A stretch of 59,742 bases of DNA, from IMG/VR virus record IMGVR_UViG_3300021093_000080, positions 1-59,742 of that record; one strand, given 5' to 3'. The DNA comes from a virus. The notes below the pieces were generated by a model. It had not been told where the DNA came from and ran no database searches. It saw only the letters and a program-made list of their open reading frames with translations. The translations under genes were made by a program, and so were the position numbers. This document shows, piece after piece, positions 1 through 6,978 of this stretch (position 1 is the stretch's first letter; every line of letters begins with the position of its first letter).

Positions 1-119
1 ACGTCTCCGTCTGAGCCCGAAATGTTGCAGATGTAAATCACCGTGACTGCAACATCACCGGATGCCGTGAATGCAGCCACTGATGTACTGGTTCCTACTT
101 GAAAATTTGTAATAGCCAT
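1..119 (-). CDS. Partial hypothetical protein (N-terminal 39 residues)
   Basis: An ATG at 119 opens a frame that runs off the left edge of the window, so only the first 39 residues are seen. It starts MAITNFQVGTS and is rich in Thr, Ser, Ala and Val, like the neighbouring virion proteins. It begins four bases after the stop of the 278-residue structural gene upstream, with an AGGA-like ribosome site inside that gene's last codons, so the two are probably co-transcribed. Its function is not recognised. A minor virion protein is a guess from position and composition only. Confidence 0.6.
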   Translation of the reverse strand, partial: MAITNFQVGTSTSVAAFTASGDVAVTVIYICNISGSDGD

Positions 120-123
120 ATCT

Positions 124-960
124 TTATCCTAGAGCAATTGCCAAGGCAGTTGCTTTCTTCTTACTTATCAATTCTCCTACCGTGCCTGACGGGTTTTTAA
201 AATATATACCACTGTCTCCCCCACCTATTGTTTTGTGATATATTTTGGTATAGGTTGGTGTACCTGCAGGATCTGAAGCAGTTGAAGCAAATGTTAAAAT
301 GTTGTTCACAACAACCAATCCTGTATCTCCAGCCAATGTTAAATTTTGTCCTGTAGCTGATGTGATAGAGTTCACACTAGTCAAATTTTGATCTAAATTA
401 ATTGTGATGGTGTCGGTGGCACTCACCGCTGTGCTGATGTTGCCGCCTCCCACAAAAGTGATGATGTTTGAATCTACCACTGTTTGTGCTGAGCCTGTGT
501 CGGCCGTGATATCGAAGCTGGTCATGCCCGCTGCCGCTACCACCGTCGAGTCCACGTAGCTCTTGCTGGCCGCGTGGTTGTTGTCCGTGGGCGTGGTGGC
601 CACCTTTATGTTGGCCAGGGCGATGTTGGTTATGGGGCTGGTTCCCGCGTCGTTGGTGGTGGTGCCCACTATAAAATTGTCTTCGGACTCATCCCAGTAG
701 AACAGTGCGTTGTTGCCGGCTGTGCCCCTGTTCACGTACAGTCCCGCGTCCAGCAGTTCGCCGGAGTTGTTCCTGGCCAGCTCTATGAATGTGTCCTCCA
801 CTGAGAGATTGGCTGTGTTCACAGTGGTTGTGTCCCCATCTATGATTAGGTCCCCACGCACCCTCACTGTTTTTGAATCCAGGTCGATCTGATGGGTGCC
901 CGCGGCACCTGATCCTGCCTTTATGGTGTAATCTCCTGATGTGCGTAGTGTTTTTGCCAT
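124..960 (-). CDS. Virion structural protein, fibre-like
   Basis: A 278-residue protein rich in Thr, Asn, Ala and Gly, typical of phage fibre or decoration proteins. Residues about 30-100 hold a module (GDLIIDGDTTTVNT, then LSVEDTFIELARN, then GLYVNRG and LFYWDESEDNFIVG). The same module recurs in the C-terminal halves of two plus-strand fibre-like proteins in this window, at 48178 and 52254. A SKSYVDS segment near residue 133 resembles the trimeric stalks of other phage fibre proteins. The ATG at 960 lies nine bases after a perfect TATAAATA late-promoter box, with no clear Shine-Dalgarno sequence. Assignment as a virion protein is inference from the shared module and the late promoter. Its place in the particle is unknown. 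Confidence 0.6.
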   Translation of the reverse strand: MAKTLRTSGDYTIKAGSGAAGTHQIDLDSKTVRVRGDLIIDGDTTTVNTANLSVEDTFIELARNNSGELLDAGLYVNRGTAGNNALFYWDESEDNFIVGTTTNDAGTSPITNIALANIKVATTPTDNNHAASKSYVDSTVVAAAGMTSFDITADTGSAQTVVDSNIITFVGGGNISTAVSATDTITINLDQNLTSVNSITSATGQNLTLAGDTGLVVVNNILTFASTASDPAGTPTYTKIYHKTIGGGDSGIYFKNPSGTVGELISKKKATALAIALG

Positions 961-969
961 ATCCAGCTG

Positions 970-977
970 TATTTATA
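970..977 (-). promoter_or_regulatory. T4-type late promoter box TATAAATA
   Basis: The minus strand reads TATAAATA, the T4 late -10 element bound by gp55, nine bases before the ATG at 960. With T4 geometry (start about six bases after the box) the leader would be about four bases. Confidence 0.6.
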
Positions 978-1026
978 ACTGTGGAAGGGGGATATTGAAT
1001 CCCCCATCCTGCTTGTTGCGTTGCTA

Positions 1027-1443
1027 TTAGACCACGTCGATTACAACTGATCCAGAAACTGCAGTGTCTTCTGCTGCCGCTGTGCCTAGGCTGTACTTGG
1101 CCACGCCTGTGGCGCCAGCCGCTGTGACATAGTGGACGGTGTTGTTGAAGAACTTGGCAACGTAGGCCACTGTAGAGTCTCCCAGCAACACTTTGACGCA
1201 GAATTCGCCTTCTGCCAATGATGCCGGAGCCACGGCCTTGAGTGTCAAGATTGAATCAGAGCTGTCGTTTTGCTGATGTATCTTGAACCTCTTAGATGAT
1301 CTCTGGCTGACGATGAAAGAATTGTCGTCTTGCTGCAGAGAGCCACCACTTGGAAAGTAGGCAGTCACTTCAATCTTGCCCGCTGTTCCTTCTGCGTTTA
1401 CGTTTGGGTCTGAGAAACGTATTTTTTTTAATGGTCGTCCCAT
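1027..1443 (-). CDS. Conserved phage structural-type protein, unknown role
   Basis: A 138-residue protein beginning MGRPLKKIRFSD, with alternating short hydrophobic strands (VTAYFPSGG, FCVKVLLGD, YVAKFFNN) that suggest an all-beta fold. There is no signal peptide or membrane segment. It sits between a small membrane protein and a fibre-like protein, all on the minus strand and downstream of the capsid operon. A CATAAATA late-type box about 105 bases upstream and an intervening hairpin suggest its own late transcript. The type of sequence is familiar from marine T4-like phages, but I cannot name a role. A small capsid or tail accessory protein is the likeliest reading. Confidence 0.5.
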   Translation of the reverse strand: MGRPLKKIRFSDPNVNAEGTAGKIEVTAYFPSGGSLQQDDNSFIVSQRSSKRFKIHQQNDSSDSILTLKAVAPASLAEGEFCVKVLLGDSTVAYVAKFFNNTVHYVTAAGATGVAKYSLGTAAAEDTAVSGSVVIDVV

Positions 1444-1511
1444 TTGTTTTCTCCTTTGTTTAGGAGTCCAATGCTGGTTCTACCAGCTACGCGGTGGTTA
1501 TCCGCATAAGT

Positions 1512-1529
1512 CTCCACACCATTGTGGAG
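1512..1529. other. Perfect 7-bp hairpin in the leader of the 1027-1443 gene
   Basis: CTCCACA and TGTGGAG pair around a four-base loop. There is no T-tract on either side, so it is unlikely to be a terminator. It lies between the late-type box at 1548-1555 and the ATG at 1443, so it may be a 5' stabiliser or regulatory hairpin. Confidence 0.4.
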
Positions 1530-1547
1530 CACTGCTTGAACTGAAGC

Positions 1548-1555
1548 TATTTATG
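1548..1555 (-). promoter_or_regulatory. Late-type promoter box CATAAATA
   Basis: One base from the T4 late consensus, and it fits a NATAAATA form. It lies about 105 bases upstream of the ATG at 1443, in the gap after the small membrane-protein gene. Confidence 0.4.
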
Positions 1556-1584
1556 CGATGCTGAAATATATTATACTGTGTGAT

Positions 1585-1613
1585 AAAAGGGCGATGCTCG
1601 CGAACACCGCCCT
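1585..1613 (-). terminator. Probable terminator after the small membrane-protein gene
   Basis: AGGGCG (1588-1593) pairs with CGCCCT (1608-1613). Read on the minus strand the stem is followed by TTTTAT. It starts about 18 bases past the stop of the 77-residue gene. The U-tract is short, so it may be leaky. Confidence 0.45.
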
Positions 1614-1630
1614 CAGTTTCCTGGGCCGTG

Positions 1631-1864
1631 TTACTTCTTCTTGTAGATGCTGTACAAGACAAAGATGGCTATCAAGCCAACCAGTCCCTCAGTGGAAAAA
1701 GTTTTCACGATTTGGGTGATGTTGCCTATGATGTTGGTCTGAGACAGGAACGGTATGCTCTGTCCCTTGAACAACACTTCCAGCACTATCCCAAGGGCCA
1801 ACAGGGTCACGCCAAGATCTGCCAGCGCGGACGCCCATTGTTTTACTTTGTTTAAGTATTCCAT
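1631..1864 (-). CDS. Small membrane protein with two hydrophobic segments (possible holin)
   Basis: A 77-residue protein. The first hydrophobic segment (about residues 13-31, around GVTLLALGIVLEVLF) and the second (about 57-73, around EGLVGLIAIFVLYSIY) flank a polar linker, and the C-terminus is lysine-rich (YKKK). That layout is shared by many class II phage holins, but no family signature is recognised. The ATG at 1864 follows AAAGGAG at about ten bases. The leader carries a 6-bp hairpin, and a TTTAAATA box lies further upstream. The gene stands alone between the gp23 terminator and its own terminator. Holin is only a suggestion. An unrelated inner-membrane protein is equally possible. Confidence 0.5.
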   Translation of the reverse strand: MEYLNKVKQWASALADLGVTLLALGIVLEVLFKGQSIPFLSQTNIIGNITQIVKTFSTEGLVGLIAIFVLYSIYKKK

Positions 1865-1892
1865 TTTATTGGACTCCTTTCACATTGTTGCG

Positions 1893-1910
1893 ACGAACTT
1901 GATTGTTCGT
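1893..1910. other. 6-bp leader hairpin upstream of the small membrane-protein gene
   Basis: ACGAAC and GTTCGT pair around a six-base loop, about 30 bases upstream of the ATG at 1864 and before its Shine-Dalgarno sequence. There is no T-tract. It could influence translation or mRNA stability. Confidence 0.3.
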
Positions 1911-1915
1911 AGAAA

Positions 1916-1923
1916 TATTTAAA
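1916..1923 (-). promoter_or_regulatory. Possible late-type promoter box TTTAAATA
   Basis: One mismatch from TATAAATA, about 50 bases before the ATG at 1864 and downstream of the gp23 terminator, where a new promoter would be needed. Confidence 0.3.
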
Positions 1924-2011
1924 TGGCAGCTAGATTTATTAAAATACTAGATTTGCTTTGTGGTTCGTATGACAGTGAAAAAATTCGATAATATGTATAT
2001 AGAATGACGCC

Positions 2012-2050
2012 CGGTCAAAAAAAAAGGGCGCCATTTCTGACGCCCTTTTC
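2012..2050 (-). terminator. Strong Rho-independent terminator after gp23
   Basis: AAAAGGGCG (2022-2030) pairs perfectly with CGCCCTTTT (2041-2049) around a ten-base loop. On the minus strand the stem runs into nine T residues. It lies 25 bases past the gp23 stop and closes the portal-to-capsid transcript. Confidence 0.85.
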
Positions 2051-2074
2051 TAGAAAAATTCTCCAATCTTGCGA

Positions 2075-3259
2075 TTATTTGAATTTTAAGTTTGATGTGG
2101 TTACCGTTACTGTACCTAGGTAGTCGGCAGCGTTACCAAGAGATGACGCAGTGTTTGACAACTCTACGTAACCGTATCTTGTTAAGAAACCTACTACTGG
2201 TTCAAAGGTAGACGGATCAAGCACAACGCCTGAACTCATCAAAGGAATGTAAGGACAATAGAACGCAGCAGCATCTGCTTCTGACGATCCTTTGTATCCT
2301 ACAAGCACTTTGTTACCTGCATCTGTGTCAGCTGAGTAAGAATTTACGTAAACTCTCATCGCTGAGTTCAATGTTCCAACAAACTTGGTGTTTGATGGAG
2401 CCTCGAACGTTCCTTCAGTTGTTCTTGCGAACGCTGAGGTTGTTGCAGATTGAAGCACAGTCAACATAGTTGGTGATACCACCGCCCAGTTACCTGCACC
2501 TCTTCTTGTTCTTTGTGCGATTGTGTTTGCCACTCTGTTGATCAAGATTGCAAGTGCCGCGTGCTCATCGCCCACGAAAGTTGCAGTTCCAGATACAGCG
2601 GCTTGGTCGAACGCTTCTGTGTTACTAGAACCCGCTAAGGTCACTAGTGAACCCAGGATTTCTTGGTCGATTTCAGCAGTAATTTCTTGTGCTAAAGCGG
2701 CCATGATTTCAGCTTCGATGTCGATGCCTTGCTGTGCCTGTGCGTCTTGAGCAGCCTCAAAAGTCCATCTTGCAGATAGTTTTCTTGATTTTGCTTCAAC
2801 AGCTTGTTTTAAGATCTGGATGCTTAATTTCTTTCCAGGAGTTCCTTCTAGAGCAGAAGTTGCGCCTGCTTTTGTAGAAGAGTTGTCACCTGAATAAGCT
2901 TCAGCGATCTTGAATGGAGATAACGCTTCTTCACCTGCGGTAGTTGTAGTCGTACCAGATGATGCTTCTGCGTATCTTATTCTTAAGGTATGGATTTGTC
3001 CCACCGGTCCAGTCATAGGTTGAACACCAACGATCTCGTTTGCGATCACGGTTGGCATAACCCGTCTGATTACTGGGAGGATAACCCTGTTTAAGGTAGC
3101 AACGTTACCTGCAGATGTAGCACCTGCGGTAGCGGCTTCAGTTAATGCTCTCTTTGTGTTCTCAAGCACTATGTCCAAAGTCTTTTTTCTATTGCCACTT
3201 AAACCTTCGGTCAATGCGGCTTTTGTTTCGCCCCATTTTGATTCAAATAGTTCTGACAT
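2075..3259 (-). CDS. gp23: Major capsid protein gp23
   Basis: A 394-residue T4-family major capsid protein that forms the hexamers of the head. The core signature is visible as VILPVIRRVMPTVIANEIVG followed by VQPMTGPVGQIHTLR, the stretch that follows the prosequence in all T4-like gp23 proteins, with a C-terminal half containing NWAVVSPTML and PVVGFLTRYGY. It is shorter than T4 gp23 (521 residues), so insertion regions are absent or reduced. The N-terminal prosequence contains two LTE sites (residues 16-18 and 39-41). T4 gp21 cuts after L/I-x-E, so cleavage after Glu41 would place the mature end where it lies in T4. The gene is last in the minus-strand order 20-21-22-23, 21 bases after gp22, and is followed by a strong terminator. 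Confidence 0.96.
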   Translation of the reverse strand: MSELFESKWGETKAALTEGLSGNRKKTLDIVLENTKRALTEAATAGATSAGNVATLNRVILPVIRRVMPTVIANEIVGVQPMTGPVGQIHTLRIRYAEASSGTTTTTAGEEALSPFKIAEAYSGDNSSTKAGATSALEGTPGKKLSIQILKQAVEAKSRKLSARWTFEAAQDAQAQQGIDIEAEIMAALAQEITAEIDQEILGSLVTLAGSSNTEAFDQAAVSGTATFVGDEHAALAILINRVANTIAQRTRRGAGNWAVVSPTMLTVLQSATTSAFARTTEGTFEAPSNTKFVGTLNSAMRVYVNSYSADTDAGNKVLVGYKGSSEADAAAFYCPYIPLMSSGVVLDPSTFEPVVGFLTRYGYVELSNTASSLGNAADYLGTVTVTTSNLKFK

Positions 3260-3280
3260 TTGATCTTTTTCCCTTTTTGT

Positions 3281-4354
3281 TTAGTGTTGAATACCCGCCA
3301 ATTTGCGGATATTGGTTAAATCAGCATCTTCCCTCTGTGCTCTGTCGCCTTTGGCTTCTGAGATCACTCTCTTGCCAACGGGTCCAACGGACTTGTCGTC
3401 CATCACTGGGGGCAGATACTTTGCATATGCAGATTTGAGGTCTTTTGTTTGAACTGATTCAAGCAACTGACTCATCACGTCTGCCTTGTCTTTGCTCAAT
3501 GGTTTGAGCAACTCAGCCATCGTTTCCTTGCGTTCCATTAAATCTTTGGATCGGGAAATTTCCTTCTCCTTGGATTCAATCACCGCCTGCTTCTCGTCGA
3601 TGGATTTCTGGGCTTCCGCTATCTTCAAAGTCTGCTCGTCGACCACTTTTAATAGTCTGGCAGTCTCGCTCTTCTCATTGAGATAAGAAGATTGATATTC
3701 TGAAGCGAACGCCTCGAAAACTCTTTTTCCAAAATTGGTCTGTCTTGCCGCAGTGATGTCCTCTTTCAACTGAGCGAGTTCCTCGCCCAATTTCTTGGTC
3801 ACTGCATCTTCAACCACTTTGGCCGATTTAGTGATGAAAGCTTCTTTGAGTTTCTTCATCTGCTCCTTGGCTTCCTTCACTAATTTAACCTTGGTCTCCA
3901 CTACTGACTTCTTGTCTTCGTGGAATTCTTTGATTTCTCTTGCTAGAGCTGCCACAACGAATTCTTCCAATTTGGAGAAATTCTCATGCACGCTCTTTCG
4001 ATCGGCATTAAGTTCTGTGATCTCTTCTGCTAATTTGTTCATCACGAATGATTCCAATTTGGCAGAATGCTTGCCCACGTTCTCTTTGTATGCCGTCTTT
4101 TCCATTGCAAGTGCTTTTCTGTCTTCTACGAACTTGGTGATCTCTTCGCTGAGCTTGTCGGTCATCATCTTGTCGATGGCCTCGATCATGTTGCCCTTGT
4201 CGTGCTCATATCGCTTCGCGAACTCTTCTCTAAGTTCAGCAGCAGCTTGCTCTTTATTTTCTTTAACCTTGTTGTCCCAGGCTTCCTGGATGCTCTTTTG
4301 AGTGTCCTCGGAAATAACACCTGACTCAACCAGTTTTGATATTGCGTCGAACAT
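3281..4354 (-). CDS. gp22: Prohead scaffolding core protein gp22
   Basis: A 357-residue, highly charged, Lys/Glu-rich protein predicted to be almost entirely helical and coiled-coil, with repeating blocks such as MNKLAEEITELNADRKS and AALAREIKEFHEDKKS about every 35 residues. In T4, gp22 is the main scaffold inside the prohead and is digested by gp21. T4 gp22 is 269 residues, so this one is longer. Its ATG overlaps the gp21 stop by one base (TAATG), showing translational coupling. gp23 follows 21 bases later. The call rests on position between gp21 and gp23 plus composition, since scaffolds diverge quickly. Confidence 0.88.
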   Translation of the reverse strand: MFDAISKLVESGVISEDTQKSIQEAWDNKVKENKEQAAAELREEFAKRYEHDKGNMIEAIDKMMTDKLSEEITKFVEDRKALAMEKTAYKENVGKHSAKLESFVMNKLAEEITELNADRKSVHENFSKLEEFVVAALAREIKEFHEDKKSVVETKVKLVKEAKEQMKKLKEAFITKSAKVVEDAVTKKLGEELAQLKEDITAARQTNFGKRVFEAFASEYQSSYLNEKSETARLLKVVDEQTLKIAEAQKSIDEKQAVIESKEKEISRSKDLMERKETMAELLKPLSKDKADVMSQLLESVQTKDLKSAYAKYLPPVMDDKSVGPVGKRVISEAKGDRAQREDADLTNIRKLAGIQH

Positions 4355-4983
4355 TATTTTAGGTCCTTTATTATGTTGGTTAGCGCCTCTTTCAGGTACT
4401 TTTGTGCTTTTTTGTCATCTCTAATCTCAGCAGCCAGACCCATCGCTTTATTTCCGCCCCTTGTGTTTAGCAAGTGTTCGTAAATCGCGGTTGGGTAAGC
4501 ACCTGGTGCCGAAGGTTGTGCCACTACGTCAACTGTTATTATCTCGTAGTCGCTGACCTGTCCTCCACCGTATTCTGACACATTGCCAGAACCTCGGCTA
4601 GACACGCCCAGTTTGACTCCGGACTCTAACATAGTCTTCACTAGTTGGCCCATTGGTGTTGGCAGGATCTTCATCTTGCCGTATCCATTTGGACCGTCCA
4701 TCCACATGTCTGTAATCATGTGGCTTACTCGGTCCAAATTAATTTTTAAATCATCGGGATGGTCCACTTCTCCCAGAACAGAATAACCTGACGTGATCTG
4801 GTCATTGAGTGTCTTCACAGCCTTTTGTATCTCATTGACTGGGTACACTCGCTGATTGGCATTCTTGATGCCGCCCTGGATGCAGATTCCCTTCATGTAA
4901 AGGTCCTTGCCTTCCTTGCCTTCGTGCAAGATTTCCATCCTGGCCTGATCGTAGGTCAAATGCTCTCTTAGGTACAGTGACAT
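4354..4983 (-). CDS. gp21: Prohead maturation protease gp21
   Basis: A 209-residue serine protease of the T4 gp21 family (herpesvirus-protease-like fold) that cleaves gp22, gp23 and core proteins after L/I-x-E. The likely catalytic histidine is His75 in GEVDHPDD. The catalytic serine lies in GVSSRGSG (Ser128 or Ser129). The family's C-terminal part is recognisable in the segment at about residues 148-163 (ITVDVVAQPSAPGA). The length is close to T4 gp21 (212). A GAGGGAG ribosome site precedes the ATG at 4983. It sits between the acidic core-like gene and gp22 and is coupled to gp22 by a one-base overlap. Confidence 0.94.
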   Translation of the reverse strand: MSLYLREHLTYDQARMEILHEGKEGKDLYMKGICIQGGIKNANQRVYPVNEIQKAVKTLNDQITSGYSVLGEVDHPDDLKINLDRVSHMITDMWMDGPNGYGKMKILPTPMGQLVKTMLESGVKLGVSSRGSGNVSEYGGGQVSDYEIITVDVVAQPSAPGAYPTAIYEHLLNTRGGNKAMGLAAEIRDDKKAQKYLKEALTNIIKDLK

Positions 4984-5010
4984 TTCGCTCCCTCTTTCCT
5001 CTCTTAGCGC

Positions 5011-5982
5011 TTACTTCTTAGCAGCAGCGATTGGAGATTTAGCTGATTTGTCCGATCCATCGGTGTTGTTGGCCTTCACTTGTTTTGTGAACGCTGGCTT
5101 TTCCTTACCGATTTGATTTTCAAATCCGCCCATTTCTTTAGCTTTGGGTGCAGGTCTGCCTTTTTCTTCGCCGCCCTGAACGATATTCTTGGCTGTGCCA
5201 CCCATATCATTTTTTCCGGCTATCGGAGATTTGGCAGATTTGTCTGAATGGTCCGCTGTGTCGGCAGTCTTCTTCTCATGATACTCCTTCACAGTTTCCT
5301 TCTTCATGTCATCCTTCTTAGCTTCTTGCGCCACAGCCACTGGTGCTGCTGGTGCCTGAGCGTCTTGAACTGGTGCTGCGGGTGCTGCGGACTCTTCTGA
5401 TTTGTCCTCGCCCTTGTCACCGTTCATCATTTTTTCGAATTCCGCTTTGAGTTCTTCCAAAGCATCTTCAAGGTCAACGATTTTGTCCTCGACTTCGGCA
5501 TGATCCTTCTCGTGCGCGTCGATTTCACCATCTTTGTCATAGTCTTCTGCTTCGCCCTTTTCGTCGGCCGCAACATCAGCTATAAGATCATCGGTAGCAT
5601 CACCGCCCACTTCTTCGATTGACTCTTCTTCTTTTGACGCTTCTTCGATCTCTACTTCTTCATCTACTGTTTCGTCTTTTGAATCTGTCTTTTCAGTTTC
5701 TTTCATGTCTTTCTTGTCATGCATTTTTTCAGAAACGGTTTCGGTTTCTTTCATGTCTTTCTTGTCATGCATTTTTTCAGAAACTACTTCTTCTTTTACT
5801 TCTTTTTCGTCTTTTTTCTCATCTTTGGCTTCTTCGATTGCTGTTTCGCTGTCTACTAGGCCTTCATAGATGTCTCTGGATTTCTCCACAACGATTTCAT
5901 GGAATAGCGCTTGCGCTTTATCATTCTCTTCGTTGATTAATAATTCAAGCAATTGCTCAAATTTATTGGTTGATTGTGTCAT
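5011..5982 (-). CDS. Acidic prohead-core-like protein with an EF-hand loop
   Basis: A 323-residue, very acidic, low-complexity protein in the place where T4 carries the prohead core genes 67/68, just before gp21. The ATG at 5982 is chosen because AAAGGAG lies eight bases before it; an upstream in-frame TTG has no such site. Residues 66-97 contain two tandem 16-residue repeats (SEKMHDKKDMKETETV). Residues 147-158 form a textbook EF-hand loop (DYDKDGEIDAHE, with Asp1, Asp3, Asp5, Gly6, Ile8, Glu12). A helical segment and an Ala/Pro-rich linker follow. SDKSAKSPIA occurs twice near the C-terminus. A core role is inference from position and composition, and calcium binding is inference from the loop. 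Confidence 0.6.
   Translation of the reverse strand: MTQSTNKFEQLLELLINEENDKAQALFHEIVVEKSRDIYEGLVDSETAIEEAKDEKKDEKEVKEEVVSEKMHDKKDMKETETVSEKMHDKKDMKETEKTDSKDETVDEEVEIEEASKEEESIEEVGGDATDDLIADVAADEKGEAEDYDKDGEIDAHEKDHAEVEDKIVDLEDALEELKAEFEKMMNGDKGEDKSEESAAPAAPVQDAQAPAAPVAVAQEAKKDDMKKETVKEYHEKKTADTADHSDKSAKSPIAGKNDMGGTAKNIVQGGEEKGRPAPKAKEMGGFENQIGKEKPAFTKQVKANNTDGSDKSAKSPIAAAKK
5696..5784. repeat. Two-copy tandem repeat, 48-base period
   Basis: Bases 5696-5736 recur exactly at 5744-5784 inside the acidic core-like gene. The period is 48 bases, or 16 residues in frame, so copy-number change would keep the reading frame. Confidence 0.85.
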
Positions 5983-6087
5983 TGCACGTGCTCCTTTTGT
6001 CGGCAAGGTTGTTTATACTTTAAAGTGTTGTATTTAAGCCAGTTCCCTAATAAAGCAGTACTTTTAGTCAAAAAACGGTGGTTTTTA

Positions 6088-6714
6088 TCAAGATCGGTGT
6101 TGTATATTAAGTATTTTTAGGAAATCTTCAATATCTATGTGTTTAAAGTTGGCGCTGAATTCCAGATCCGTGGGTTTGAAGGCATCTTTGCGTATCACCC
6201 TGCGAAATTGTATTTGCGGATAATCTGTCAGCACTCTTTTGGTTTGATTAAGCCAATTTCCATGATAAGTGGCTTCATCTGTGCTTTTTTTATAGTTTCT
6301 GGTATCTTTGAAAACATTGTTAAAGCCGTATCTTTTATTTTTTGAGTCCTTGACGTGCCCTTGATAATCAAAGCCCAGTATGTAGATCAGGGAGAATTTC
6401 TTATCGGCGGCCATTTTCAAAGCGGTTGGACCCGAACTCCAGCCAAGGCTGGGTTGAAACCATTTGATGTAATTTTTGGCATTGGCGTTCTTTGAATATT
6501 GATGATTGTAATTGGTCCATACTTCATGTGTCTTGGGATAGTCAGTTTCGGCAATTTCAAGTATCATTTTGGGATCAACTGCTATGAGATAGTCGGGCTC
6601 TTCGGTTCTGTACACCGCATTGCAGGCAAACACGGTGCCGTGTTTCTTCAAATCTGCTACAAGGATATTTTTGCGTGATTCGCCATTGCCCAATACAAAT
6701 GCTGTGTTGGACAT
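6088..6714 (-). CDS. GNGESR-motif Rossmann-like protein
   Basis: A 208-residue protein beginning AFVLGNGESRKNI, then GTVFACNAVYR and PDYLIAVDPKM. A glycine-rich loop after the first strand and a hydrophobic strand before Asp (IAVDP) suggest a Rossmann-type nucleotide or sugar-nucleotide enzyme. The motif order recalls the DUF115/MptE-like and glycosyltransferase-like proteins seen in phages and surface-polysaccharide loci. A later GWSSGPTALKMA segment and LIYILGFDYQG support an enzyme rather than a structural protein. It lies inside the head operon, its start three bases after the preceding stop and 80 bases ahead of the acidic core gene, a position where T4 has no such gene. The substrate is unknown. 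Confidence 0.5.
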   Translation of the reverse strand: MSNTAFVLGNGESRKNILVADLKKHGTVFACNAVYRTEEPDYLIAVDPKMILEIAETDYPKTHEVWTNYNHQYSKNANAKNYIKWFQPSLGWSSGPTALKMAADKKFSLIYILGFDYQGHVKDSKNKRYGFNNVFKDTRNYKKSTDEATYHGNWLNQTKRVLTDYPQIQFRRVIRKDAFKPTDLEFSANFKHIDIEDFLKILNIQHRS

Positions 6715-6717
6715 TGT

Positions 6718-6963
6718 TTAAAGAGATGGGTTGTCAAGGCCAGCCGCGGGTTGGCCGTACATCTTTTGCACAAATTCTGCTTGTTCTCTCTGATCTTTAT
6801 CGTGTGCTTCGCTGGCCAGGCGCATTTTGTTGATATCTTGTAATTTTAAACGAGTCTTGCGTGTGTCGTCGGCATCCAACACAGAGATGTCATCTTCTGC
6901 ATTGTAATTTTTATTCTGTTCAAATCCCTGTGGCGTGTATGACCACATTTCTGTCAATCGCAT
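6718..6963 (-). CDS. Small conserved protein next to the portal gene (possible core protein)
   Basis: An 81-residue polar protein beginning MRLTEMWSYTPQGFEQN, with a charged helical middle (RLKLQDINKMRLASEAHDKD). It starts 15 bases after the gp20 stop and ends just before the GNGESR gene. T4 has the small prohead core gene 67 in this position, so an equivalent role is possible, but there is no sequence proof. There is no Shine-Dalgarno sequence; the ATG comes five bases after CTTAAATA, a one-mismatch late-type box. Confidence 0.55.
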   Translation of the reverse strand: MRLTEMWSYTPQGFEQNKNYNAEDDISVLDADDTRKTRLKLQDINKMRLASEAHDKDQREQAEFVQKMYGQPAAGLDNPSL

Positions 6964-6978
6964 AATGCTATTTAAGCC

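Noticed and set aside
1580-1855. Plus-strand frame of 91 residues opposite the small membrane protein
   Set aside because: The minus-strand gene has a Shine-Dalgarno sequence and clear hydrophobic segments. The plus frame is its shadow.
3795-4301. Plus-strand frame of 168 Ser/Leu-rich residues
   Set aside because: It is antisense to the helical gp22 scaffold, whose Lys/Glu codons read as Ser/Leu on the other strand.
6070-6086. AAAAAC/GTTTTT hairpin after the GNGESR gene
   Set aside because: The 6-bp stem is almost all A-T and is unlikely to terminate transcription. Not listed as a terminator.
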